Source: Pseudomonas sp. MM211 (lineage in GTDB: Bacteria; Pseudomonadota; Gammaproteobacteria; Pseudomonadales; Pseudomonadaceae). Taken from it: a stretch of 64,000 nucleotides of DNA. Under the pieces are notes generated by a model. That model made no database searches. It worked only from the letters and a program-made list of their open reading frames with translations, and was not told the origin of the DNA. The translations under genes and the position numbers were made by a program. The DNA lies in contig NZ_CP081942.1 in NCBI RefSeq assembly GCF_020386635.1, positions 5,022,001-5,086,000 on the forward strand, written 5' to 3'. This document shows positions 50,125-57,992 of this stretch, piece by piece. The first letter of the stretch is position 1. Each line of letters opens with the position of its first letter.

Positions 50125-51843
50125 ATGACTGCACCAAGACCTTCACGTCTGCTGCTGCCGCTGCTGTGCTGCGCGCCGCTGCTGGCCAGCGCCGCGCCAC
50201 TGACTCTGGAGCAGGCCTTGCAACAGGCCGGTGACGGCAGCCAGGCGGTCAATGCCGAACTGGAAGCGCGCTATGCCGCCCGCGAGCAGCGCGAAAGCGA
50301 ATCCGGCTGGGAGATGTTTGGCAACGCCAACGTTGGCCGCTACCGCGAGCTGGTAACAGACGACGTACGCGATGATTACTACGGCCGCAGCTTCGCGGTC
50401 GGCGTGCGCTACCCGCTGCTCGGCAGCCTGCGCCGCCGCATGGACGCGGTGCGCGACAGCGAACGCGACATTCGTCTCGGCGAGATCGAACAGGGTTATC
50501 GGCGTGCCCAGCAACGCCTGGCCATACGCAGCACCTATGCGGACTGGTGGCGCGCCACTGAAGAACAGCGCCTCTGCGAAGGTGTGCAGCAAGCCGCCCG
50601 TGACGCCGACGAACAGGTGCAGACGCGCCTGAACGGCAACTGGATTCTGCCTTCCGACGCGCAATTGATGCGCAGCGAATGGACAGCGGTGACCCAGCGC
50701 TGCGCCATGCAGAACGGCCTGCTGGAAGATATCCGCGCCAGCCTGCAGAGCCTCGGCGTGCAGGTCGATGGCAACGACACTCCAGTCGCCACCGCCCTGG
50801 CTAGCGAACCGCAGCCTCTGCAAGCCTGGCAGACGCAGCTGGAAGACAACCCGCGCGTGGCCGGGCGCAACGCCGAGTTGGCCAACGCCGAACTGGGTCG
50901 CAAGCAGCCGTGGTACAGCTCCATCGAGTCCTACGTGAATGTTGCTCAGACCCTGGAACAGCGCAGTGGCGCCAGCGATGACGGCAGCGGCCTGAGCGCC
51001 GGCATCACCTTCTCCGCACCATTCGACCTGCTCGACTACGGCTCCGCCCGTGGCCGTGAGGGCGAGGCACGCTACCAGGCCGCCGCGCAGGCGCTTGAGC
51101 GCGAGCGCGGCAGCGTGCTGCGCGAGCTAGGTAAGGTGCTGGAACAGCAGCGCCGCGAACTCAACGAATACCAGTGGCGCAGCGAGCGCCGTGACGCGCT
51201 GGACACGATCATCGCCGAACGGCGCCAGCGCGGCAGCCTGGATGCAGGTGAAGCCAGCCTGCGCCTGCTGCAGGCCCAGGTCGATCATTACAACGCCGGT
51301 TTCGCGCAGATTTCCGCCTGGCACGGGGCCTGGCTGCAGGACTCGGCGCTGCGCCTGTTCGGTGACGACAGCGCAGGCTTCGAGCGTTTGCTCGGCAACC
51401 GTGTGGTGCATTGGCAGGGCGAAAATACCGTGATGCCGTCACAGGTGGTCGCGCAAAACCAATGGAATCAGGGCGTCTACATCTGGGATAGCACGGCCCT
51501 GCTCGACCCACGCCAGCGCCCTGGCCAATTGAGCGCCCTTCAGCAAGCGGGTATCAGCCAGCTGCATGTCGGCCTGACCAGCCTGCAGGTCGCCGACATG
51601 CAGCTCACCCGCCTGGCATTGCGTGACCTGCTGCAGGCCGCTCATGCGCAGGGTATGCAGGTCACCTTGCTGCTCGGTGACCCGGACTGGATGAAACCAC
51701 GCCAGCGCCAGGGGCTGATCAGCCTGATCGGTCAACTCAAGGGACCTGCCTTTCGATTCCCTGCACCTGGACCAGGAAGTCGAGCAGCTCGGCTGGCCTG
51801 TCCCAGACCAGCGCCTACGCGACTGGCTCGACACCTTGCGTGA
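50125..51843 (+). CDS. TolC-like outer-membrane channel with start of a TIM-barrel-like extension (frame broken at 3' end)
   Basis: 572 codons as read. A signal peptide (about 1-25) is followed by a TolC-type region (about 28-420): APLTLEQALQQAGDGS, two long coiled-coil helical stretches and beta segments, as in outer-membrane efflux proteins. After residue 440 the sequence changes (GVYIWDSTALLDPRQRPGQL, then LHVGLT and MQVTLLLGDPDW), which looks like the first strands of a TIM barrel. The frame then fails: after GQLKG the residues become Pro/Arg-rich and unnatural, while the next frame continues the barrel to 52216. Without the shift the protein would be about 696 aa. Confidence 0.7.
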   Translation: MTAPRPSRLLLPLLCCAPLLASAAPLTLEQALQQAGDGSQAVNAELEARYAAREQRESESGWEMFGNANVGRYRELVTDDVRDDYYGRSFAVGVRYPLLGSLRRRMDAVRDSERDIRLGEIEQGYRRAQQRLAIRSTYADWWRATEEQRLCEGVQQAARDADEQVQTRLNGNWILPSDAQLMRSEWTAVTQRCAMQNGLLEDIRASLQSLGVQVDGNDTPVATALASEPQPLQAWQTQLEDNPRVAGRNAELANAELGRKQPWYSSIESYVNVAQTLEQRSGASDDGSGLSAGITFSAPFDLLDYGSARGREGEARYQAAAQALERERGSVLRELGKVLEQQRRELNEYQWRSERRDALDTIIAERRQRGSLDAGEASLRLLQAQVDHYNAGFAQISAWHGAWLQDSALRLFGDDSAGFERLLGNRVVHWQGENTVMPSQVVAQNQWNQGVYIWDSTALLDPRQRPGQLSALQQAGISQLHVGLTSLQVADMQLTRLALRDLLQAAHAQGMQVTLLLGDPDWMKPRQRQGLISLIGQLKGPAFRFPAPGPGSRAARLACPRPAPTRLARHLA

Positions 51844-52216
51844 AGCCAAGGCTGCCGCGCCCTGGCCGCTCAACCTGTCCAGCCACCCACGCTGGTTCGC
51901 CGAAGAAGCGGCCCGCAATCCCTGCGTGCCTTGCGAACTGCAGCGCATCGGGGTCGGCGAGATCAGCCTGATGATCTACACCCGCAGCCCGCAGAGCAGC
52001 ACCAATCGAGTCCTGGCTATCGCCAAACAATGGCCGGCCCTGAGGCTGCGCCTGGCACAGAGCGTGGAGGTGGATCAACCCGCCGACCTGAGCTGGGCCG
52101 ACGCCTCCCATGAGCAATTGCAACAACAGGTACTGAACTGGCAGAACGCTCTGCGCCCGGCTGGAGTGGGCGGTATCGACTGGCAATCCTGGACTGATTA
52201 CCCGAGAAGCCGATGA
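51728..52216 (+). pseudogene. Out-of-frame C-terminal part of the TolC/TIM-barrel fusion
   Basis: This frame is open from 51728 and reads DLPFDSLHLDQEVEQLGWP, then NLSSHPRWFAEEA, EISLMIYTR, LRLAQSVEV and GVGGIDWQSW. The alternation of hydrophobic strands with acidic ends (HLDQE) resembles glycoside-hydrolase-like TIM barrels. It is one base out of step with the upstream part; removing one G of the GGG at 51741-51743 would join them as QLKDLPFDS. Its TGA overlaps the HlyD-like start by four bases, so translation through it was once, or still is, coupled to the next gene. A sequencing error, a real mutation or recoding are all possible. Confidence 0.65.
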
Positions 52217-53250
52217 AGATACGTTTCAATAGTCCCAAGGAAAAACATCCCACTCAGGACAACGGCCTGGACGTGCTCTATGCCCCAGGCAAGCGCATGG
52301 CGTTTCGCCTGCGCTGGTACCTGATCCTGTTTCTGATCCTGCTGCCCGCCTTGTGGCTGGCCGGCCGCTACGGGCTCGAGCTGGTGCGCATCGAAGCGCC
52401 GGCACTGGTTCGCTTGCCGACCATGGAAGTGCGCTCCATGCAGCCTGGCCAGGTGCGCAACATCCCCGTGCAGGCGGGCGATCACGTGGAAATCGGTACG
52501 CCACTGGTGGAGCTCGACAACCCCGAATGGCGTCTGCGCCTGAACCTGCTGCAAGGCAGTGCGGCGCCTGCTGCCGCGCCGCTCGGTGACCTTGGCACGC
52601 GCAATCGTGCGGTACTGCAGAGCCTGGTCAATCGCGCTTCACAGCGGGTCAACGACACTCGTCGCCTGGTGCAGCAGGGTGCTGCCACCCGCGGCGAACT
52701 GGTCGACGCACAGAACGCACTGGACAGCCGCCAGGCCGAATTGCTGGCCTTCGAACGTAGTTTGAGCGGTGCCGGCAGCAGCGAAAGTGATCGCTATGAT
52801 CGTCAGCAACAACTCGAGCGCCAGTGGCTGACCGGGCAGTTGCAGCAGATGAACGTCAGCGCCAGCGAAGGTGGCCGGGTTGCCGAAGTGGTCACCGCAC
52901 CGGGTGAGAACGTCGGCCCTGGCACCCTGCTGATGCGCCTGGAGCGCAGCGGCCCGGCGCAATTGTGGGTGTACCTGGACCCCAAGGACGTCGAACACGC
53001 CACCCCCGGTTCGCAGCTCGACGTGCGCCTGCCCGATGGCGGTTGGATCAAGGCCGAAGTGATCAACCCCGCGGAAAGCGCCAACCCGCTGCCCAGCGAC
53101 CTGCGCCAGCCATTTCGCAGCCCGACCCGTGGCCTGATGGTGCCGGCACGCTTCACCGAACCGTTGGCCAACGAGTGGCGCGTGGATTCGCTGCCGGTGC
53201 GGGTACGCTTCCCCAACGAGCACTTCACCCTGTTCGGCATGCGTTTCTGA
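52213..53250 (+). CDS. HlyD-like periplasmic adaptor
   Basis: 345 aa. A cytoplasmic N-terminus of about 30 residues, one helix (about 32-52), then a periplasmic adaptor: first lipoyl half-motif MEVRSMQPGQVRNIPVQAGD at about 76-95, a helical hairpin (about 130-215; SQRVNDTRRLVQQGAATRGE), second lipoyl half GRVAEVVTAPGENVGPGTLL, and a beta-barrel end. Such adaptors link an inner-membrane machine to a TolC-like tube; Alg44 uses the same fold in alginate export. It is coupled by ATGA to the preceding fragment. Confidence 0.87.
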   Translation: MKIRFNSPKEKHPTQDNGLDVLYAPGKRMAFRLRWYLILFLILLPALWLAGRYGLELVRIEAPALVRLPTMEVRSMQPGQVRNIPVQAGDHVEIGTPLVELDNPEWRLRLNLLQGSAAPAAAPLGDLGTRNRAVLQSLVNRASQRVNDTRRLVQQGAATRGELVDAQNALDSRQAELLAFERSLSGAGSSESDRYDRQQQLERQWLTGQLQQMNVSASEGGRVAEVVTAPGENVGPGTLLMRLERSGPAQLWVYLDPKDVEHATPGSQLDVRLPDGGWIKAEVINPAESANPLPSDLRQPFRSPTRGLMVPARFTEPLANEWRVDSLPVRVRFPNEHFTLFGMRF

Positions 53251-53263
53251 GCATTGCTCCTCT

Positions 53264-53281
53264 GCCTGCCGCAAGGCAGGC
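53264..53281. terminator. Hairpin between convergent HlyD-like and histidine kinase genes
   Basis: GCCTGCC pairs with GGCAGGC around GCAA. It lies 13 bases after the HlyD-like stop and just before the kinase stop on the other strand. No T-run. Confidence 0.5.
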
Positions 53282-53286
53282 CGTCA

Positions 53287-54648
53287 TCAGCTCGCCGAAT
53301 CGGGAAACCTGACCAGCACACTGAAGCCCTTCGGGCTGGCGTTGCTGAAGCTGATGGAGCCACCCAGGTGGCGAGCGATGGTGCCGACGATGGCCAATCC
53401 CAATCCTGCGCCCTGCGGGTTGCCCGCACTGTGGAATCGCTCACCCAGACGCGGCAACCGGGCGTCTTCGACACCCGGGCCCTGATCGACGACCTGCAGC
53501 TGCACGCCCCTGCCTTCGCGGCGAACCCGCACGCTCACTTCGCTGCCGGGTGACGAGAAGGTCAGCGCGTTGCTGACCAGGTTCTGCAGCAGGATGACGA
53601 TCAGCCCGCGCTCGCCCTGGATCACCACGGCTTCGTCAGCCTCCAGTTCCAGCTCGATCTGCCGGTTCAGTGCCAGCGGAGCCAGATCTGCTAGTTCCTC
53701 GCGCACCACCGCCGTCAGGTCGAGAGGCTGCAGGTTCTGCGAGGGGGCCTCCAGGCGCGCCATGGTCAGCAGCTGACTGGCGATGCGGGTGGCGCGATGC
53801 ACGCCCTGCTGCAGGAATGCCAGGGCTTCTTCGCGCTCCTGCACGCTGTCAGCCTGCAACGCGTTGCGCACATGGATATCGAGAATCGCCAGGGGCGTAC
53901 GCAGCTCATGGGCGGCATCGGCGATGAAGCGTCGCTCCCGTTCGAGCAACGCACGCAGTTGGCTCAACACGTCATCCAGGGCCAGGCGCATCGGTTCCAG
54001 CTCCGGCGGCAGCGGGCCGGCCGGCAAGGGCTCGAGGCTGTGCTCGGGGCGATCGCGCAATTGCTGCGCCAGGCGCTGCAACGGGCGCAGTCCCCAGCCC
54101 AGCAGCAGCCAGATGAAGGCGGCCAGCAGTGGCAAACAGACCAGGGTCGGCATCAGCGTGTGCTGGAGAATCTGATGGATCAGATCCTGGCGCAGATCCT
54201 CACGCTCGCCGACCCAGATCAACAGGCCTTGGCCGGCATCCTCCAGCAACACGCCACACCACTCCTGATCGTTGAGAAAGAAGTCGTGAATCCCTGGCGC
54301 GGGCGGCGACGCCAGCGGCGGCGCGTGTTCGGAACGCACCAGCAGCGTGCCGTCTGCGGCCCACACCTGAAACGCCAGGTTGATTTCATAAGGGTGCGAA
54401 AAGATGCCGTCGGCCGATAGATCCAGGGCGTTGTCCAGCGCACGCCTGACGAACTGCCAGTCGATTGGCTGGCCATCCGGCTGCTGCAGCATGCCTTGCA
54501 GCACACGAGCGGCCTGTACCAGTTGGGCGTCGTAGACCGCCTCGGTCTGCCGATGACTGTCGCGCAGGGCGAGCAGCACCAGGGCCAGGCTACCGGCGAG
54601 GACTAGGGCGATGGTCGGCGCAAGAATGCGCGTCCGGATGGAAATCAT
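53287..54648 (-). CDS. Sensor histidine kinase, QseC/PmrB type
   Basis: 453-aa inner-membrane kinase. Helices at about 7-28 and 165-188 flank a periplasmic sensor with FQVWAADGTLLVRSEHAPP, close to QseC. HAMP and HisKA follow (phospho-acceptor His in DAAHELRTPLA), then HATPase with NLVSNAL, VDQGPGV and GAGLGLAIV. The iron/polycation motif ExxE of PmrB is not evident. The ATG at 54648 overlaps the regulator stop (ATGA). It probably controls the PepSY-cytochrome-transferase operon across the gap. Confidence 0.9.
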   Translation of the reverse strand: MISIRTRILAPTIALVLAGSLALVLLALRDSHRQTEAVYDAQLVQAARVLQGMLQQPDGQPIDWQFVRRALDNALDLSADGIFSHPYEINLAFQVWAADGTLLVRSEHAPPLASPPAPGIHDFFLNDQEWCGVLLEDAGQGLLIWVGEREDLRQDLIHQILQHTLMPTLVCLPLLAAFIWLLLGWGLRPLQRLAQQLRDRPEHSLEPLPAGPLPPELEPMRLALDDVLSQLRALLERERRFIADAAHELRTPLAILDIHVRNALQADSVQEREEALAFLQQGVHRATRIASQLLTMARLEAPSQNLQPLDLTAVVREELADLAPLALNRQIELELEADEAVVIQGERGLIVILLQNLVSNALTFSSPGSEVSVRVRREGRGVQLQVVDQGPGVEDARLPRLGERFHSAGNPQGAGLGLAIVGTIARHLGGSISFSNASPKGFSVLVRFPDSAS

Positions 54649-55343
54649 GGCGCGCGCTCCACCAGGTAACCGACCCCGCGTACGGTGCGGATCAGATCGC
54701 TGCACAACTTGCGGCGCAGGTTGTGAATCAGCACTTCGAGGGTGTTGCCAGGCCCGCTTTCCTGCCAACCGTAGAGGGCGTTGCCGAGGCGTTCACGGGT
54801 GACCACCACGCCGGGACGGATCAATAGTTGATGCAACAGCTGATATTCCATGGGTGTCATCGGCACGCTGCGGCCCTGATAGCGCACTTCCTGGGTAGCC
54901 GGGTCGAGGCTCACGCCAGCGTACTCCAGCACCGGCTGCGCCCTGCCCTGGCTGCGGCGCAGCAAGGCGCGGATGCGTGCTTTCAGTTCCTCGGGATCGA
55001 AGGGTTTGACCAGATAGTCGTCGGCCCCCGCATCCAGCCCGAGGATGCGATCCTCCATGGCGTCGCGGGCGGTGAGCACCAGAACCGGCACGGCATTCTC
55101 GCTACGCGCGCGTAACTGGCGCAGCAGCGTCATGCCATCCAGGCGCGGCAGACCAAGGTCGAGCAGCACCAGATCGAACTGCTCGCTGCGCAGGGCGTGG
55201 GCGGCTTCGATGCCGTCTTCCAGCCAGTCCAGCGTATACCCTTCGCCGCGCAGGGCGACCCGGATTCCGCGCGCCAGGGCGCGATCATCTTCAACCAGCA
55301 GGACACGCACGCGACGCACCTCGTCAGATATGGCGGCCGCCAT
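54645..55343 (-). CDS. OmpR-family response regulator, QseB/PmrA type
   Basis: 232 aa. Receiver with VEDD, phospho-acceptor Asp in LVLLDLGLPRLDG and the Lys in DYLVKPFD; then a winged-helix DNA-binding domain ending TLEVLIHNLRRKLCSDLIRTVRGVGYLVE. The sequence is nearest QseB/PmrA. The ATG at 55343 gives a short non-family lead; a GTG 13 codons later (VRVLLVEDD) with GAGG upstream is a real alternative. Likely target: the direct repeat at 55397-55413. Confidence 0.92.
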   Translation of the reverse strand: MAAAISDEVRRVRVLLVEDDRALARGIRVALRGEGYTLDWLEDGIEAAHALRSEQFDLVLLDLGLPRLDGMTLLRQLRARSENAVPVLVLTARDAMEDRILGLDAGADDYLVKPFDPEELKARIRALLRRSQGRAQPVLEYAGVSLDPATQEVRYQGRSVPMTPMEYQLLHQLLIRPGVVVTRERLGNALYGWQESGPGNTLEVLIHNLRRKLCSDLIRTVRGVGYLVERAP

Positions 55344-55396
55344 GATGCGCCGTCTGCAGCCCGATTTGCACGGACTGTTGTTACCGAGATTTGCCC

Positions 55397-55413
55397 ATTA
55401 AGACTTTCCTAAG
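55397..55413 (+). promoter_or_regulatory. TTAAG-type direct repeat before the PepSY gene (PmrA/QseB/BqsR-like box)
   Basis: ATTAAG, five bases, CCTAAG; or TTAAG-N6-CTAAG. PmrA-type sites are YTTAAK-N5-YTTAAK and the P. aeruginosa BqsR site is TTAAG-N6-TTAAG. The repeat lies 46 bases before the PepSY start, near where a -35 would be, in the gap between the operon and the divergent regulator. Confidence 0.6.
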
Positions 55414-55458
55414 CTTCGCGTCGCAAGGTGATGCTCACCACCACAGGAGAGTCCCACC

Positions 55459-55725
55459 ATGCGTTACTTCGCCCTTCTCGCACTGCTGCTTGGCAGCCCG
55501 CTGGCCATGGCCAGCACCGAATGCACCACCGCCGACCGCTCGACCTGGCAAGACCCGGAGAAATTCCAGGCACAACTGAAGGAACAGGGTTACCAGATCA
55601 ACAAGTTCAAGATCACCAAAGGCAACTGCTACGAGATCTACGGCTTCGACAAGGACAAGCGCAAGGTCGAGATCTATCACGATCCGGTATCCGGCAAGGC
55701 GATCAAGACCGAGATCGAAGACTGA
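55459..55725 (+). CDS. PepSY-domain periplasmic protein
   Basis: 88 aa: signal peptide (MRYFALLALLLGSPLAMA), then a PepSY-like domain with LKEQGYQINKFKITKGNCYEIYGFDKDKRKVEIYHDP and the usual end of a regulated small protein (KAIKTEIED). Two Cys residues (in TECTT and GNCYE) could pair. Such proteins are often the first gene of PmrAB/QseBC/BqsRS-controlled operons. The stop overlaps the next start (TGATG). Confidence 0.88.
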   Translation: MRYFALLALLLGSPLAMASTECTTADRSTWQDPEKFQAQLKEQGYQINKFKITKGNCYEIYGFDKDKRKVEIYHDPVSGKAIKTEIED

Positions 55726-56264
55726 TGCACGGGGCGACGATACGACTCTGGGATCCGCTGATCCGCTTGTTCCATGCTTCAGTGGCCGGGGTCTTCGTCG
55801 CCAACTATTTCTTCACCGAGGAAGGTGACGACTGGCACACCTGGCTCGGCTACTACGCCTGCGCCTGGCTGGCGGTTCGCCTGGTGTGGGGCTTCGTCGG
55901 TTCGCGCAGCGCCCGCTGGGCAGACTTCTGGCCGACTCGCGCGCGCCTCGCCGAACACCTGAGTCACCTGCTCGGCGGCCGTGCCTATCGTCGCCTCGGC
56001 CATTCGCCGCTGGGCGCCGTGGTGATGCTGCTGATGATGCTGGCCATCGCCACGCTGGGCATCAGCGGCTTCCTGATGCAGGAAGTGGACGCGCTGTGGG
56101 GCGTCGACTGGCCACTCACGCTGCATGGCTGGGTCGCTGATGGCCTGGCGGCGCTGGTGGTCGTCCACATGGCCGCCGCGCTCATCGAAAGTGTTCACCT
56201 GCGCGAAAACCTGCCGCTGTCGATGATCACCGGCAAGCGCCGCGCCCATTCCGAAGACCGCTGA
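55725..56264 (+). CDS. Cytochrome b561-like (b-type) membrane protein
   Basis: 179 aa with four helices. Candidate haem ligands are His in LIRLFHASVAG, His in WHTWLGYYACAWLAVRLVWGF, and His residues in TLHGWVADGLAALVVVHMAAALIES, the layout of the Ni/Fe-hydrogenase b-type/cytochrome b561 family. It should move electrons across the inner membrane. Start overlaps the PepSY stop; the transferase gene follows 17 bases later. Confidence 0.88.
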   Translation: MHGATIRLWDPLIRLFHASVAGVFVANYFFTEEGDDWHTWLGYYACAWLAVRLVWGFVGSRSARWADFWPTRARLAEHLSHLLGGRAYRRLGHSPLGAVVMLLMMLAIATLGISGFLMQEVDALWGVDWPLTLHGWVADGLAALVVVHMAAALIESVHLRENLPLSMITGKRRAHSEDR

Positions 56265-56281
56265 TCCCTCAGGAAAACCCC

Positions 56282-57952
56282 ATGCTGCCCATACGTGCGC
56301 GTTTTAGCTCTGGAGCGCTGCGCTCCTGGTTGTCGCTCGTGGCCCTGGCCACCCTCAGCTGTCTGTTGCTGCTCGCCGATGACTTCCTGCAGCAGTTGTT
56401 CACCGCCAACAACCACGCCGAACTGGAAGCCGGCTACGTCGTCGTACTGTGGCTGTTCAGCCTGGGGCTGTGGCTGTGCAACCTGCGCTGGCTGAGCGCG
56501 ACCATCCTGGTGCTGTTCGCGGCGATGCAACTGATGCAGCTGGCCAATATCAGCTTCTTCGGCGAGCCGCTGACTGCCATCGATATCCAGTCACTGCTCA
56601 ACGACCCCGGCGAGGTGCGCGAAACCGCGGCTCACAGCTTCGCCCTGCACTGGCCGGTGTTGCTCTGCGTGGCCATTCCCTACGCCCTGCTGCTCGCCCT
56701 GCACCTGCGCCTGCCGGGCAGAATCAGCTTGCCGGAGAGCCGCTGGGCACTGGTACTGATCGCCGTGGTGCTGCTCTCGAAACCCTACCGCGCCACCTAT
56801 CGCAACCTCGACTCGTTCGCCGCCAGCCCTAGCCGCAGCGCGCTGCACAACAACCTCAACGTGTTCTCCGCCTGGGCCGTGCATCTGGCGTTCAAACCGG
56901 AAGTCGAGCTGCCGCCCGCCCCCTTCACGCCGTACGCGCTCAGCCCCAGCCTGAGCGAGGCGAAACATGTCTGGCTGGTGGTCGCCGATTCGCTGCGCAG
57001 TGATCGCCTCGGGGTGTTCGGCTACGGCCGCGATACCACGCCACAGCTGGCCAGTTACCTGCGTGACCACCCCAGCGCCTTCGTACGCCCCGGCATTGCC
57101 GCCGGGGTGGCCACCGATGTCAGCCTGCCCTACCTGATCAATCCGATTCGTGAACCGGGGCAGGATTCGCTGCTGCGCACCGGCGACATCAACCTGTTCC
57201 GCTTCGCCAAGCAGGCGGGCTTTCGCACCCACTGGATCTCCTCCCAGGAATCCAAGCTACTGGCCAACCTGGGTAGCCGCTATCTGGATGTATCGATCAC
57301 CCGCGAGGATCACCCGGTACGTTTCCTCAAACAGCAGGATCGCGCCCTGCTCGACGTGCTCGACAAGCAGCGCTGGGGCGAGCGTAACTTCATGGTGCTC
57401 AACCTGCGCACCGCCCACCTGCCCTATGCGCAGAACTACCGCCATGAGGCGAAGCCGGCGCCCTGGGCGGATCAGGGCGCGAACGGTCAGAGCAATGCCT
57501 ATGACAACTCGGTGCATTACCTCGACAGCCTGCTGGCCAAAGTCATCGCCGACTTCGACCGCCTGGAGGGCGAGCGTTACCTGATCATCACCGGCGATCA
57601 TGGTCAGCGCCTGGGCGAGGGAGGCCATTGGGGCCACAACGATCTGGTGCCGGAAGTCAGCGACGTGCCGGTGATCGTCATTGGCCGCGAGGCGCAGCCG
57701 CAGGTCATGGCAAGCCTGTCAGCGGAGCGCTGGATCAGCCATTACGAGGCCGGCAAATGGCTGGCCGCGCGCCTCGGCACGCGCATCGACAACCCCAACC
57801 TGCGCCCCAACGAGCATTTCGTGCATGGCAAGCTGCTGTTCACCGACAACTTCATCCAGCGCGTCTGCGAAACACCAAACGGTCTGATCCATCACCCGCC
57901 ACAGCAATTGAGCATGCTGCTCAAACATCCCGAGGCCCGTTGCGAGGGCTGA
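56282..57952 (+). CDS. Sulfatase-fold membrane protein, divergent phosphoethanolamine-transferase type
   Basis: 556 aa: five helices (about 15-35, 50-70, 70-90, 122-142, 155-170) and a periplasmic alkaline-phosphatase-fold domain. By comparison with EptA/MCR-1 recalled from memory, the metal-site Glu is Asp236 (VVADSLRSD), the nucleophile Thr278 is kept (GVATDVSLP), and Asp439-His440 (GDHGQRLGEGGH) are kept. The Cys pair flanking the nucleophile in EptA is missing. It probably transfers phosphoethanolamine or another phospho-alcohol to an envelope glycan. Ribosome site AGGAAAA. Confidence 0.78.
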   Translation: MLPIRARFSSGALRSWLSLVALATLSCLLLLADDFLQQLFTANNHAELEAGYVVVLWLFSLGLWLCNLRWLSATILVLFAAMQLMQLANISFFGEPLTAIDIQSLLNDPGEVRETAAHSFALHWPVLLCVAIPYALLLALHLRLPGRISLPESRWALVLIAVVLLSKPYRATYRNLDSFAASPSRSALHNNLNVFSAWAVHLAFKPEVELPPAPFTPYALSPSLSEAKHVWLVVADSLRSDRLGVFGYGRDTTPQLASYLRDHPSAFVRPGIAAGVATDVSLPYLINPIREPGQDSLLRTGDINLFRFAKQAGFRTHWISSQESKLLANLGSRYLDVSITREDHPVRFLKQQDRALLDVLDKQRWGERNFMVLNLRTAHLPYAQNYRHEAKPAPWADQGANGQSNAYDNSVHYLDSLLAKVIADFDRLEGERYLIITGDHGQRLGEGGHWGHNDLVPEVSDVPVIVIGREAQPQVMASLSAERWISHYEAGKWLAARLGTRIDNPNLRPNEHFVHGKLLFTDNFIQRVCETPNGLIHHPPQQLSMLLKHPEARCEG

Positions 57953-57955
57953 TCT

Positions 57956-57987
57956 GCCGTCGCAGGTGGCGTGCCCCCTGCGACGGC
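57956..57987. terminator. Bidirectional hairpin between the transferase and permease genes
   Basis: GCCGTCGCAGG (57956-57966) pairs perfectly over 11 bp with CCTGCGACGGC (57977-57987). It fills the gap between converging genes; T-runs are absent. Confidence 0.6.
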
Positions 57988-57992
57988 AACCC

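Noticed and set aside
49214..50200. 328-codon minus-strand frame opposite the GT2 gene
   Set aside because: The GT2 motifs on the plus strand are complete; the opposite frame lacks any family feature.
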